Assembly: GCF_020360975.1 (NCBI RefSeq) | Contig: NW_025408684.1 | Location: 310,001-374,000, forward strand | Source of the DNA: Hirsutella rhossiliensis | Taxonomy: Eukaryota; Ascomycota; Sordariomycetes; Hypocreales; Ophiocordycipitaceae | Direction of reading: 5' to 3' | Length of the DNA: 64,000 bases | Part shown: positions 47,551-60,540 of the stretch, in pieces | Layout of the letters: every line of letters starts with the position of its first letter | Position numbering within the stretch: the stretch's first letter is position 1 | Notes under the pieces: generated by a model | Seen by the model: the letters and a program-made list of their open reading frames with translations, nothing else | The model's database searches: none | Told to the model about the DNA's origin: nothing | Program-made: the position numbers and the translations under genes

Positions 47551-48300
47551 TTATAGAACTTAATTACGCTAGCCCTATAGGAGCTACTTATCCTTATAAT
47601 TATACCTACTAACTATAGCGAGTATATAAGCCGGTTAATAAAGGTAGTATAGGGCTATAAGTAAACGCTATATTTCTAAAAGCTTTATAAGCGCACGCTA
47701 TATAGCGGTAATAAGATTACCGCCCCTTTATAAGAGGAATAGCCGACTATCGATATTAACGGGGATACCTTAATATTAGCTACCTATATAGACCGAGCTA
47801 AACGCGGTAAGAAGTCGTTATTAAATATCCCCTATACTATCCTATACTTTAAGTAGCGGGCGAAGTAAGTAATAAGTATAAGAGTCTAGGCGTTGCCTAG
47901 ATAGTTAATAAGTATAGTTAATTAATAAGCTAGGCAGCTTAGTTAATTCGTTACCTTTTATCGCGTACGTATAATACGCCGTATATAGTAGAGGGGGGTA
48001 GTAGCGCGACTATAGCCTATGCCTTCTTAGGTCTACTCTATAATAATAAGTAAGGAAATCGGGAAAAAGAAAGTAGACGGCCGCTACTTATATTATAGCG
48101 CGTCTATATACTTTATATTAAAATGCCCCTTCTTTTTAGCTAAGCGGCCGGTAGTAGTTTAAGTAGCGAAGATAGAACCGCTCCTTATCTTAGACGATAA
48201 AGAGGACTCCGCGCTCTTAGGCCTAGAGGAAAAAGAGTAGCTCTAAAGTAAAGATAGGCTTAAGAGCCTTAATTACTAGTACTAGTAAAGGAGAAAGAGG
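47551..48300 (+). pseudogene. Gypsy-B gag, second part
   Basis: Resumes gag after element F and matches Gypsy-A 61880-62440 except for a 169-bp solo LTR. Tyr/Cys-type positions suggest a degraded knuckle near 48090-48130, not certain. Confidence 0.65.
47877..48045 (+). repeat. 169-bp solo LTR inside Gypsy-B gag
   Basis: Absent from Gypsy-A at the same site. Starts TATAAGAGTC and ends CTCTATAATA, the same termini as the Gypsy-A/B LTR, but the interior differs. Flanked by an exact ATAAG duplication (47872-47876, 48046-48050). It comes from a related but distinct family. Confidence 0.85.
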
Positions 48301-51300
48301 AATTATCCGCCTATATAAAAAAGGAGCTTACTTTAATATAGGTTATAATTAATAACTCCTTACCTATCGCCGCCCCTATAAACGAGGGCTACTAGTACTA
48401 TACTATAGTTAACGAGGCGCTTATATAAGAGATATAAGTACTAGTAGAAAAGATCGCTTTAAGGTAAGTAAAAGGTACCTTAGGCGCGATAGAAGGTATA
48501 GTAATTAAGGGTATTACGTAGCTAGCTATAGAGGTCGATAGTTACTATAAGCTTATTATAGCCTATATAATCCCTTAACTAAAGTTTCCCTTAATCTTTA
48601 AGAAACCTTAGTTATTATATATAAAGTTATACTCGGTTTTATATTAAAAGAAGCTATAGTTTAGGCCTATATAATAGTAGGTCCGCTATAATAATAGTTC
48701 TATAGGTATTAGACTAAGTATACGAGCTTTATACTTAGCCTAAGAAGTCTTTACTTCTATCTTTATAGGAACCGTATAATAGGTAGAGTAGGAAGAAGGC
48801 TAGGTAGCGGCTAATATAGCGGTCTATATAGTTAGCTTAGCGGATATCGATAAGGCCCTTTAGATAAAGAAGCTAAAGTCGCCCTTTAAGCTATAGTAGT
48901 AAATACTAAAGCGCTTTTATAACCTCTTACTACTATTTAAGTCCTAAGAAGTAAATAAGCTTAACCTATATAAGCTAAGGGTAAACTATAGGATTATACT
49001 CTATACTAATAAGAAAGGGTAAGAACTACTTATATTATTTAGACCGCTATATAGTATATTATACGTAGAGCTACTAGTACTAAAAAAGACGCTAAGGGAC
49101 CTCTTAGATAAGGGTTTTATTTAAGTAAGTAGCTTTAAAGTAAGAGCGCCGGTCTTATTTATATATAAACTAAGGGGCGGGATATAGTTTTATTATAACT
49201 ATAGGGCTCTAAACGTAATTATAAGGCTAGACTGCTACCCCTTACCCTTAATCTTAGATACGCTCTATAACCTCTTAAAGGTAAAGTAGTTTACGAAGCT
49301 AGATATAAAATAAGCGTTCTATAAGGTATAGATCTTAGAGGGTAACGAGTAAAAGATAACGTTCTATATATACTATAGCTTATTTAAGTAGCTTATAACG
49401 CCCTTCGGCCTCTTAGGAGCGCCCGCTACCTTCTAGTATTATATTAATAACGTACTTTAAGACTTCCTCGATAAGTTCGCTTTTATATATATAGATAATA
49501 TCCTTATCTATATAAGCGGCTTTTATAAGGACTATATATAGAAAGTATAGAGGGTCTTAGAGCGCCTCTAACTTTATAAGCTCTACCTCGACTTAAATAA
49601 GTATAAATTTAAGGTTAAGAGGGTTAAGTACCTAAGCTTTATTATCTATATAAGCATAGGTATATAGGTAGATCTTATAAAGATCTAAGCGATTTAAGAC
49701 TAAGCGGCCCTAACTATATAAATAGGTATATAAAGCTTCCTTAGGTTTATAAACTATTATAGGATATTTATTAAGGGCTTTTCTTATATTATAATACCCT
49801 TAAATAAGATTACTAAGAAGTAAACTACCTTTCGTTAAAGGCCTCTATAGGAAGGAGCGTTCTATACGCTTAAGGTCCTATTCTTATAAGCCTTAGTACT
49901 ACTTTAGTAGGACTTTAACTAGTTTATATTAGTTAAAGTAAACTATAGCGGCTAGGCACTTAAAAGAACGCTCTCTTAGGAGGTTAATAGGTAAAAGTAA
50001 CTAATAGCGTTCTACTCTTATAAGCTAACCTTAATAAAGCGGAATTATACTATTTACGATAAAGAGATACTAGCGATTATTAGCTACCTTAAGTAATAGT
50101 AAGTAGAGCTTTAAAGCTATAAGAGCTTTAAGGTTCTTATAAACTATAAGAATATTAAGTACTTTATAACCTATTAATACCTCTTAAAGCGGTAAGCCCG
50201 CTAAGCGGAGTATCTCTTACGCTTTAACTTCTCGATTAAGTACCGCTTTAAGTAGGACTCTATAGTCCTAGACGCGCTTTCTTAAAAGGATTAAGACCGG
50301 CTAATAGGAGCGGATATCGAGGCCTAGGATCTATAGCTTATCTTATAAGAAGCGCTATAGACTTATATAAGAGCTTCCTTAGTAAAGGAAGGCGCGGTGC
50401 TAGTAAACGAACTTTCCCTTATACTTTTATTATTAAATAAGCTTCCCCCTACGCCTTTACCTCGGTTTAGCGAGGAGGGATAGACCGGCCTAAGGGCGCG
50501 CGCGGTAAGAGTATTTTAAGATAAGGCCCTTTAACGCTTATAGGATAGGATAGCGGCTCTAGACTATAACTATAAGGGCGTGCGCTGCGCTCTAAAGTCT
50601 AGCGCTCGACGCTTAGATCTAAAGCTAAAGCTAAAGGTATAGGTAGCCGACTACTATATCGACCTACGAGGGCATCTATACTAGTAGGGGAAACTATAGG
50701 TACCGGGCGTACTATATACTATAGAAGCTAAGGAGAAGGATAGACTACTAGAGCTAAACGAATAAAACAAGCTTTAAGGGAGGCTAGTCTAGCTTATTTA
50801 TAACTCTAGCGTTATAGGTTACCTAGGTAGGTAAGGTATAGTAGTAGGTCTCGCGAGGGACTTTTACTAGCCCCTCTTATAATACTATATTTATCGCTTC
50901 CTTTATAACTACGATATCTATAGCTATATAAAGATCTAGAAGGCATAGCTTAAAGGGCTACTTAAGTAGCTTTTAGTATTAGACCGGTTTTATATATATA
51001 TATAAATAGACTTTATAATAAACCTCCCGCTTATAAAGGGCAGTAACTACTATATATAAGTAATTAAGGACTAACTTAGTAAATCGGTAGTACTAAAGCT
51101 AATACTATCTATAAATATAAAAGCTTATATAGAGCGCTTCTTTTAATACTAGGCCTACTTATATAGCTAGCTAGCTTTTATTATAAGCAATAAAGGGTCG
51201 AACTAAACTAGCTGCTTTTAGTAGTACCTATACTAGCTACTTTAGATTATATAGCTACTTAGTATAGCCTATTACTTATAGACTAATAAGGGACCTAAGA

Positions 51301-52150
51301 AGGTTAACTAAGAAGTATAAGCGTACTTATAAGTAGTTATAGCCTATAACTAAGTAAACTAAGACCGCTAGCTCCCCGCTACTTAGCTCGCGTTAAATAG
51401 TAAACTATAAACCTTTATTAAGATAGCCCTCTTCTTTATAATATATAGCTTTAAGCTACCCTCCTTAATCCTATTTACCGCTAATATAGTAGTAGAGTAG
51501 TATAGTAGTATATTATTAAAGAGCCGCGCTTCTACGTTTATATAAAAGCTATAAGAAACTATAGAATACTATTAATCTATAATAGCCGCTATAGTATAAG
51601 ATTAAGAGTAATATACTAATAAGACTAGGGCGCTAGTAGATAAGTTTATAGTAAGAGATAAGGTATAGCTCGACCTTTATAACTATAGGTTAGTATAACT
51701 AAAGAAGAAGCTAAACTAGCTATATATAAAGTTTATAGTATAGAGGGTCGTTAACCTATAGGTAGTTAAGCTCGATAGTCTCTTAACTAAGGTCTATAAT
51801 AAGATTAACGTTAACCTCCTTTATTAAGCTTCCTTTAACCCGCTACCTAGATAAGAAATAATAGACGCTTAACCGCCTATAATTAAAGTAGAGAGGGATA
51901 ACGAATTTAAAGTTAAAGAGATATAGGCTATATATTAAAGGAAGGTAAGCTAAGGGAAACGCTAGGAGGTTCTTATTAAGTAGCGCGGGTACCTTAACCC
52001 TATATAAGAACCTATATATAAGTTTATAAGAGCTATAGCCCTCGATAAGTTTAAGGCCCTATATAGGCTAATAGATAAGAACGATAGACTAATAGACTAC
52101 TAATAGTAGCCTAAGCTAAGACTATAAAGTAAGCGAAGTAGAGTAAGTAG
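48300..52150 (+). pseudogene. Gypsy-B pol: protease, RT, RNase H, integrase
   Basis: Continuous homology to fungal Ty3/gypsy pol with Gln/Trp stops. The protease site near 48370 reads N-E-G-Y in place of an expected D-[ST/E]-G-C. RT spans about 49030-49580 with 'KGFI.VSS.KV.APVLFI', 'FTKLDIK.AF', 'PFGL.GAPATF.YYIN' and the catalytic box at 49488-49499 reading Y-I-D-N, so the second Asp is lost. RNase H follows at about 49790-50300 ('NYTIYDKEILAII'). Integrase lies at about 50680-51600 with 'DFY.P..YYYIYRF', 'DFI.NLP' and 'ISNKGSN', where the usual Asp of 'SDRG' is Asn. The tail to 52150 fits the integrase C-terminal region. The protein would make and insert element cDNA. Confidence 0.85.
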
Positions 52151-52189
52151 TTATAGTAATATAGGCGTAATAGCGTAGGCGGAGATAAA

Positions 52190-53040
52190 AATAGTATTTA
52201 TTTTAAGGCGGAGCCCTTAAACTTCCTAAGCTTATTCCTTATTATTACCCTTGCCCTTACTATTATTATTATTATCGTTCTTATTAGCCTCCTCCTCCTC
52301 CTCCTTAGTAGCGGCGGCGGCGCTCTCTAGCGCGCTAAGTCGGCCCTCTAGGCCTATAAGCTAGTCGGTAGCGGCGGCGGCTCTAGGGGTAGAGGGGCGG
52401 CGGCTAGCTCTAGCGGCGGCGGTAGGGGTAGTAGTAGCGGCGGCGGCGGGCATAGCTAAGGGGACCGTAGATAAAGTAATAGAGGCAGTGTCCCTAGTAC
52501 CGGGAGAGTTAGTAGTAAAGGTAGGAGAGCGGAGGGGGAAGAACCTACTTAGGGATAAGCCCCTAGCGCTCTAGGGCGCGGAGGTTATAGTAAGCGGCTA
52601 CGGCGGCGGTAAGGCGCTTCTTAGTAGCCCTCTATACCTACCTATACGCGCCGGCTTTCTAAGCTAACGCCGTAGCGAGTAAGATAGGAGGCGCCGCCTT
52701 ATAGGCGCGGCCGGTATATATATACTAGTAATAACTACCGCCGCGCGAGCAGCTCTAGCCTAGACCTAGCGCTTATACTTTAAGAGGTTAGCGGAAGACG
52801 TCTATTACGCTTACTTAACTATAGACTTATAGGGGTAGCGGAGATAGAGGCGGGGGCCGAGGGGCCGGGCGTTATAAGTAGCGGCGGGGATAGCGTTATT
52901 ACCTTAAAGGGCGATATAAGGGTAGCTAGCGTAGCGGAGGTAGTAGTAGCGGCGGTAGGCGCGGTAGTAGGGGCATAAGCGGGAGCAGCGGTAGCGGCGG
53001 AGCTATTATTAGCCGTGCTTAGTATAGCGTCGATAAACAA
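52190..53040 (-). pseudogene. Antisense Ala-rich ORF in the Gypsy-B 3' region
   Basis: The GC-rich block downstream of pol reads well on the minus strand. It begins with an ATG at 53038-53040 (stop-free to 52819), then passes through frames encoding basic Ala-rich helices (for example 'RATKKRLTAAVAAYY' near 52610) and an Ala/Thr/Pro-rich segment from the ATG near 52451. A 'LEGRLSALES' coiled-coil-like piece, a Glu run and an Asn/Lys tail follow at 52230-52340. Few stops, all convertible. It lies between pol and the 3' LTR, opposite to the element's transcription. Some LTR retrotransposons carry antisense ORFs in this position; function unknown. Frame changes suggest introns or indels. Confidence 0.45.
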
Positions 53041-53646
53041 CTCTATATACTTTAAGAAAGAAGAGGCGGGGAAAGGGGAGGTAGATATATCTATTATAAA
53101 AGTTAGTATTATAGATTATAGCCTCCCGCTCTATAAGGTAGGGAACTTATTAATTAAAGTTATTATTATTATTAAGGCTATTATTATTATTATAGCTATT
53201 ACTATAAGTATATATTAATAGTATATAGCTAGGAATAAACTAATACCTTAGGTAAAGCGGAACTTACTTATTACTACTATTACTATAGTTAAAGAAAGAA
53301 AAGAAAAAAGGGAAGGAGGAAGGGGGGATATTACTTTATATACCCCTTAGTAAAGGAGGCTGCCTAAGGCTAAAGGGACGGGCAACCTAAGGCTTACGTA
53401 GGTCTAGGCCGGCCGCCGGCTACCTAAGGGCGTATATAATAGGTTACGCCCTTATTTAAACGGCTAGCCGGCCGATAAGTATAAAGCTAGGTTATAGCGG
53501 CCTAGGCTAATAAGCGCGGGGATAATAAGGCTAGTAGGGCTAGTATAATTAACGGGAAAAAGGTAAGGTAAAGCTAGTAGTACGGGCTTAATAGTATAGA
53601 AGCTATTAATAAGGTAGCGCTATACTACGCTTAAGGGAAGGTATTA

Positions 53647-53832
53647 TATAAGAGTCTTTAACTATTATAGGTTATAGGCTTAGGCTATAGCCTAAGCTAT
53701 ATAGTTATATATAAAGGGCCGGATCCTATATATATATATATAGGCTAGCTATATATAGAAGAGCTTTATATAGCTTATTAATATTATCTTATAAATAGTA
53801 CCTATATATATACCTTTACTTACTCTATAATA
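53647..53832 (+). repeat. Gypsy-B 3' LTR
   Basis: 186-bp direct repeat of 42151-42334; the 20-bp palindrome is at 53678-53697 in the same form as in Gypsy-A. Confidence 0.85.
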
Positions 53833-53932
53833 AAGGTAAATATAACCTATAAGACTACTTTTAATACCTTATATATACGTTTAGTAATATATAGGAGCAG
53901 GAGAAGGTATAGGATAAGCTATAGACCCTTAG
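53833..53932 (+). pseudogene. Gypsy-A gag, middle fragment
   Basis: Matches 44655-44757 of Gypsy-B. It lies between Gypsy-B and Gypsy-D and ends with the target duplication CTTAG. Confidence 0.85.
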
Positions 53933-54402
53933 TATTACGACTATAGTTAGCGGGCTATAAGAGAGCTAGCTATGTTTACGTAATAAAGCGGCTTAGAATA
54001 ATAGTTAGGATAAGAAGTTACTTAGGCTTAGCTTACCTAAAGTATATATAAGCTAAGTAAGCCTTATATAGATAGATTACTACTTAGAAGTATAGCTTAT
54101 AAGTAAGCTATAGTAAGCTATAAAAGGGATTCTAGCTAAGACTATAATCTAAGGATAGTCTCTATAAGTATATATAGCTACTTACTTTTACTCCTTTAAA
54201 TAAATAGCTTTCTAGCTTTTAATATAGATCTTTATTATAATTCTATCTTTAATTTTAATTACCTAGTTATAGTTTACGGTCTATAACCTTTAACTTATTA
54301 CTAACGTAATATATATATTATTACTTAGACCACGCCCTATTATATCTACTAATATAAACCCCTTAATAGGTTTATCCCTTAAGAATAATACTAGTTATTA
54401 TA
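53933..54402 (+). repeat. Gypsy-D 5' LTR
   Basis: 470 bp, starting TATTACGACT and ending GTTATTATA (TG...CA RIP-mutated). More TpA-converted than the right copy. Confidence 0.95.
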
Positions 54403-54479
54403 TATTAAAAGCTCTTATTTAGTATAATACCGCGTTACTCTAAGTAATATTATAACTATTAATATACCTATATAGTAAA

Positions 54480-57200
54480 CTAGATTAACTAACTTTAGAG
54501 CTACTATATCGCCTTAGGATATAATACGCGAGATTATTACCCTTCGATATAAGGTATAGTTACTTAGGAATAAAGGAGGTAATAGATAAGTTAAGGATCT
54601 TAGAAAAGTAGTTAAACTAAAATAGCTAAGACTATTTAATAGTACTTATAGTACGCTTTAAGACTTTCTTACTTAACTTAAGGCCTACTACCGGTTTTAC
54701 CTTATTAAACTCTTAGACCTAGTCGAAAAGGTACTCTATATAGGAAATTATTTATCTAAAATAATACTTACTTAGTTTAAACCTATTATAAGGGATTTTC
54801 TCGATAACTAACTAGCGCGATAAGATAATAAGATAGATAAAGTCTTTCCTAGTTTCTAAGGATTTAAAGAAGCTATTATAAAGGTATTTAAAATAACTAA
54901 TAAAGAATAAGAAGCTAAATAAAAACTTTAAAAACTTTAATAAAGGATCTTAGTATTAGACTATATTATTAAATTCTATTAAGTTACCTTAAAACTTAAA
55001 TAAGATAACGAACCCCTTATATCGCGATTCTATAATAGGCTTAAAGAAGAAGTTAAGGATAAGCTTTATAAGGAAAATCGACTTAATAACCTCTTAGACT
55101 ATATTATAATAGTAGTATAAATCGACGATAGATAGTATACGCGATACTAAGAAAAGAAATAAGGAAGAGGAAACTAAAACCCTTTTTATAAGAATAACTT
55201 TAACTAATACGCTAACTATAAAAAGAAGCGTAAAACTCTTATTACCTATACCTATATAACTAACTTAAGTAAGATAGATCTAGATATAATATAGAAAAGT
55301 AAAGGAAAGTATTTTAATTATAGGAAACTTAGATATTACTTTAAAGAATATAGATAACCTTATAAGGAGAAGAAAACCTACTAGGTATTAGCCTTAAAAG
55401 GTAAGAAATACTTAAACGCTATTAATAGATAGGGACTAAAGTATAAACTCCTTAATTAAACTATATACTATAACGATAAATATATAGTATACTTAAGCGA
55501 TAAGAACGGTACTAGATAGTTCTTAAAGCTACTAAAGAAGATATTTATAATAATATAATAAAAGGATCCTAAAATATAGAAATAAGTTAAATTTATAGAA
55601 CTAAAATACCCTTATCGTAAAGGAGTCTCTTAAGACTAAATTAAAAAGAACGGTAAACAATTTTAAAAGGATATATAAAATAAAAATCGATAATAATAAT
55701 AGGTAGTCTATAAATAATATAATAAAGAAGATATAAATATAGCCCTTATACTAACGAAACTTAGATAATAACTTAAAGAGGACTAACGAAGTATCGATAA
55801 TATAAGCTCTAAAAAATAAGAAATACTTAGAGAAATAAAAGATAAGAACGAACTTATACTACTACCCTCGCTATTAAAGGAAAATATTATAATTAAAGAA
55901 TACGCTCTATACTTTAAAGAATTTAAAGAAATACTTAAAATTAAAACTTAATAAATACCTTAAATTCTTATAGAAAACTAATAAGCTATATTAATTTAAT
56001 ATTAACCGGTACTATATAAAGAAGACTATATTATAGCTATCGCTATAGTCGATACCTTTATAGCTCTATAATAAGAATAGTAACTATAAGGAGAATTTAA
56101 AGACGATTTATAAATACTACTTACTTATAAGTACTATAAGTATATTTTATAGATATTATATATCTACCTAGATTATATAATATACTTCTAGATAAAGGTA
56201 TAATATAACGCCTTCTTAGTTAAGTTTAAAGGATAAGTACTTTTAAAACCCTACCTAAGTATAGAACTAAATTACTAGAAAATCGATTAACGCTACCTAA
56301 ATAACTAAGTTATATTATTAGAACCTAATTATAGCACGCTACTTAAATACTACGATAATTATAGTTTATTAACGAGATATTTTTTAGAGATATATAAAAT
56401 CTATAAATACGCTAAAATAAAAGAATAGTATAATACTACTTACTTTAAGGTATTTAAACCCTTAATCTTTTAAAGACTTATATAATAAGTTAAATATAAT
56501 AAAGAAGATTATAATAAATATATATACTTAAACTATAAGGTTTATAAATATAAAAAAGTATAAGTATAGTATAAACGATATAATAGTATACTAAAATATT
56601 ATTAGTAATATATATAAAGGCTATAAGCTATATTTAACTAAGGAAAAATTAATATAGAAATACTATATAAGAAATAAAAAGACGCTAAATAAAAACTTAA
56701 CCTTTAGTATAAAAATAAATAGAATTATAAAGTATAGTATATAATTAACTATAAAGTAGTATAATATAAACGATATAGCGTTAAGAAATAAGAAATCTTT
56801 AATTAGCTATAAGAAATTAGTCTCTTAAGCCTTAATATAATACTATATAATAAAAATATAAAGAAAGGATATTAATAATAAATTAAAGAAGAATACCTAA
56901 ATAAAATAAATAAGGACTAAGTAAAAAACAAAGTATACTATTTATAAAAGGGCTATAAACTAGTACGATATAATAAGATCTAAGGACCTTATATATAATA
57001 ACGGTAAGCTATAGTAACTAAATAGTATTAGATATTTAAATCGCGGGATATTATATATATATACCTTTAGACTATAGCGCGATAGGTAATTACGTTTTAC
57101 CTAAAGTTATTAATTATTACTAACTTATATAAAGATATAAGAAAGATCTATATAAACTTATAAATATTAAAGAAGAGGCCTTTAACTATAATAATAGAAT
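54480..57200 (+). pseudogene. Gypsy-D gag and protease region
   Basis: Helical, Lys/Leu-rich capsid frame followed by a zinc knuckle at 55310-55351 that keeps the C-x2-C-x4-H-x4-C spacing, but now reads Y-F-N-Y-R-K-L-R-Y-Y-F-K-E-Y: three Cys and the His became Tyr, two Gly became Arg. All are G-to-A or C-to-T changes. Gag C terminus and protease follow, but I could not place the protease active site. Confidence 0.7.
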
Positions 57201-60200
57201 TATTAATATAGAGATTAATTCCCTTAATATTAATATTTAGGGCTATAACGAACGAGTTAACTTCGATATTATAGATATTAAAGAGTATAACTTTATATTA
57301 AGACTTTTATAGCTATAAGAGAGCAACCTACTAATTAACTAGAAAACTAGCTAGCTACGTTAAAATAAAGATATAAGTTTCTAAGACTAATAGATTTAAA
57401 AGAAAGTAAAAATTTATAATAATTTAGCTACTAAATAGAATAAAATAAATAACTATTTAAGTAAATTATTATAGGCTTTAGCAATATAAACGAAAATAGT
57501 AACTAAACTAATAGATATAATAAAATCGACTAATAAGACCTACGTACTAACTAATATAGCTATATAACTTAGTATCCGATATAAATAGAATAAAGGATAT
57601 AATATAAAGATCTAAAGAGTTATTACTACTTTAAGGAAAGACCTTAAATAAATTAATAAAGAGCTTAAGTTAAGAGAAACTAGCTTTTAAAAGAAAGAAT
57701 AAAGCCTATAAGATAGAATAAAGAATATTTCCTAGGAATACTAGAAATATAATAAACTCTTTAAAGAAGAACTTAAGATAAGGTTACTTAAATATAGCTA
57801 ATAGGACTACGAAATTTATCTTAAGGATAGAATAATACTAACGTTCTATAAAATCTATAACTTAAACGAAAAGTAACTATAAACGCTATATAACTACCTT
57901 AATAAGAATCTATAAAAGGGATATATATAAACGTTAATATCTAAAGTAAGCTACCTAGTTATATTTATTCTAAAGAAAAATAGTAAGCTATAACTAGTTA
58001 TTAACTATAGACGCTTAAACGATATTATAATAAAGGACCGAATACTATTACCGCTTATATTAGAACTATAAGATCGACTATATAGTAAAAAATAGTTTAT
58101 AGCCCTTAATCTTAAAGGCGCCTATAACTTAATATATATAAAAAAGGAATATAAATAGATAATAGCTTTTAAAACGAAATTTAAACTATTTAAATATTTA
58201 GTAATACTATTTAGACTTATAAATATACTAGCTACCTTTTAATAGATAATTAATAATATCCTATATAAATACTTAGATATCTTTATAGTAATATACCTAG
58301 ATAGTATCTTAATCTTCTTAAATACCTTAGAAGAATATAAGGAATATATTTATAAGGTACTCCGCGTACTTTAAAATATAAAGTTACTAGTTAAACTAAA
58401 GAAAAGTAAGTTCTATATATAGGAAGTAGACTTCCTTAGATATACGATCTTACTAAGAGAGATATAAATATAATAAGATAAGATTAACTTAGTTAAAAAA
58501 TAGCTAATACTAAAGAACGTTAAGGATATATAAAGTTTCCTAGGATTTATAAATTACTACTAACGATTTATTAAAGATTTCGGAAAGATTATAGTACTAT
58601 TATATAACTTAATAAAGAAGGAAAAAGAATTTATATAGGACGATAAAGCTAATAAAGCTTTTAAATATATTAAAACTATAATTATATAAGAACTAGTCTT
58701 AACTACCTTTAATTTAAAACGATAAATCGAACTTAAAACTAATATATTAGACTTTACTTTAAGAGTATAAATCGGATAGAAGGACAATAAAAGAAGACTA
58801 TAACTAATTATATTCTACTTAAAGAAGCTATATAGTATAGAACTTAATTACCTTATTTACGATAAAGAATTCCTTATAATTATTTAAGCTTTTAAGGAAT
58901 TTTAATACTACTTTCTTAGAAGTAAATATAAAGTTAAGGTTTATATAGATTATAAGAATATCTTATATTTTATAACGATATAATAATAGAACGGACGATA
59001 GATTTAATAGGCCGAATATTTATTAGAATTTAACTATAAAATAATCTATAGAAAAGGAATAGAAAATAGTTAAGCTAATACCCTTAGTTAATAAAGTAAC
59101 TACGATATAAGGGCACCTATAGTAAAAGGATAGCTCTTAAAAATTAACGAAAATAGGAACTATTAATAATAATAGCTAAATATAATATTTAAAGTATAAC
59201 CTAACGACTTAATATATTAAAAGATCCTAAAATAAATAAAAGAATATAAAGTATTAAATAGATATAATATAAAATATTTAGAAGTTTTAATATATAAAAA
59301 TAAAATCTAGATACTACTAGAATTATAAGATAAACTTATATAAGATATATATAAATATTTAATATATAGATACTAAGGAATCTAAAGAATACTAAAACGG
59401 ATTAAATAATAATATAACTTCTTATAGCTTAAGGAAGTAGTATAATAAATTATTAAGGAATATAAACTTTATATATAAAGTAAAGCTAAACGATATAAGC
59501 TATATAGAGAATTATAACCGCTACTAGTACTAAAAAAACTATAGGATTCGATAGCTTTCGACTATATTATAAAGCTACTACTATTAAAAGAACCTATAAC
59601 TAACGTTAAGTATAATAGTATATTCGTTATTACCGATAGATTAATAAAATATAGATACTTTTTACTATATAAGGAAGTATATAATATAAATAAGCTAGTA
59701 TATATATTCTTATAAATAATTATTAGTAATTACGGACTATTAAATAAGATTATCTTTAATAAAGGAAGTATATTTATAGCTAAGTTTTAATAAGCTCTTA
59801 TAGTATAATTAAGGACGAAATATAAGCTTAGTATAGCTTATTACCTATAAATAAATAGATAAATAAAACGACTTAACTAAACGCTTAAATAATATTTACG
59901 ATACTATATTAGCTATAAATAAAACGATTAAGTTAAATAGCTACTAATAGTATAACTAGCTTATAATAGCTTAGTTATAGAAATAACTAAGCTCTTACTA
60001 ATATACGCTAATTACGGATATAACCTAGAAGTATTTAAGGTTACTTAATAAAGACTATAAGTAGAACGAGCGATATTATAAGTAGACTAGCTATAAAAAT
60101 TATATAAAGAAATATAATAAGAACTTTAATTTATTAAAGAACGAATATCTACTTATTATAACTAGAAAAAATTATAGGGACTAATCTTTTAAGAGGGAGA

Positions 60201-60540
60201 TATAGTCTACCTTATATAACGAAATATTAAAATAAAATAACTAAGTAATAAATTAGATTTTAAGAAACTTAGACCGTTTAAGGTTAAGAAAACTATTTTA
60301 AAAGTTAACTATAAACTTTTACTATAAACGATAATATAAATATACCTAATATTTTATATCTTATTATTAAAACTAGTACTATAAAACGCTAAACTATAAA
60401 AAAAAATTAAAGTTAACGATAATTAAGAATATAAAGTAAAATAAATACTAGATATAAGAAAATAAGGTTAGTAATAAAAATACCTTATTAAGTAAAAGGG
60501 ATATAGACTAAAAGAAAATACCTAGGAACTATTTAAGTAC
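57200..60540 (+). pseudogene. Gypsy-D pol: RT, RNase H, integrase
   Basis: RT at about 57930-58480 has 'VINYRRLND', 'FIALNLKGAYNLI', and a catalytic box at 58294-58305 reading Y-L-D-S, so the second Asp is lost. The 'SFLGFINYY.RFI.DF' block follows at 58540, then RNase H at 58780-58990 ('YLIYDKEFL', 'VYIDYKNI'). Integrase lies at about 59270-60190, with 'VITDR' like text (FVITDR near 59625) and a core of Lys/Tyr-rich degraded sequence. Stops are frequent but all TAA/TAG. Confidence 0.8.

Larger units (their letters stand above)
42151..53832 (+). mobile_element. Gypsy-B, full-length Ty3/gypsy element with three nested insertions
   Basis: Same family as Gypsy-A, inserted in its gag. LTRs 42151-42334 and 53647-53832; polypurine tract AAGGGAAGG at about 53634-53643. 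Flanks AGGGC (left) and AAGGT (right) differ by transitions from the likely target GGGGT. It carries element C (42472-44344), element F (44867-47550) and a solo LTR (47877-48045). Without these it is about 7 kb. Coding order is gag, protease, RT, RNase H, integrase, then an antisense-coding GC-rich 3' region. Confidence 0.9.

Noticed and set aside
53015..53218. Plus-strand open frame of 67 codons
   Set aside because: Ile/Lys-rich translation of an ATT/ATA run in the Gypsy-B 3' region; no homology and opposite to the antisense ORF start.
58560..58787. Minus-strand open frame of 75 codons
   Set aside because: Antisense to Gypsy-D RT/RNase H, which reads on the plus strand.
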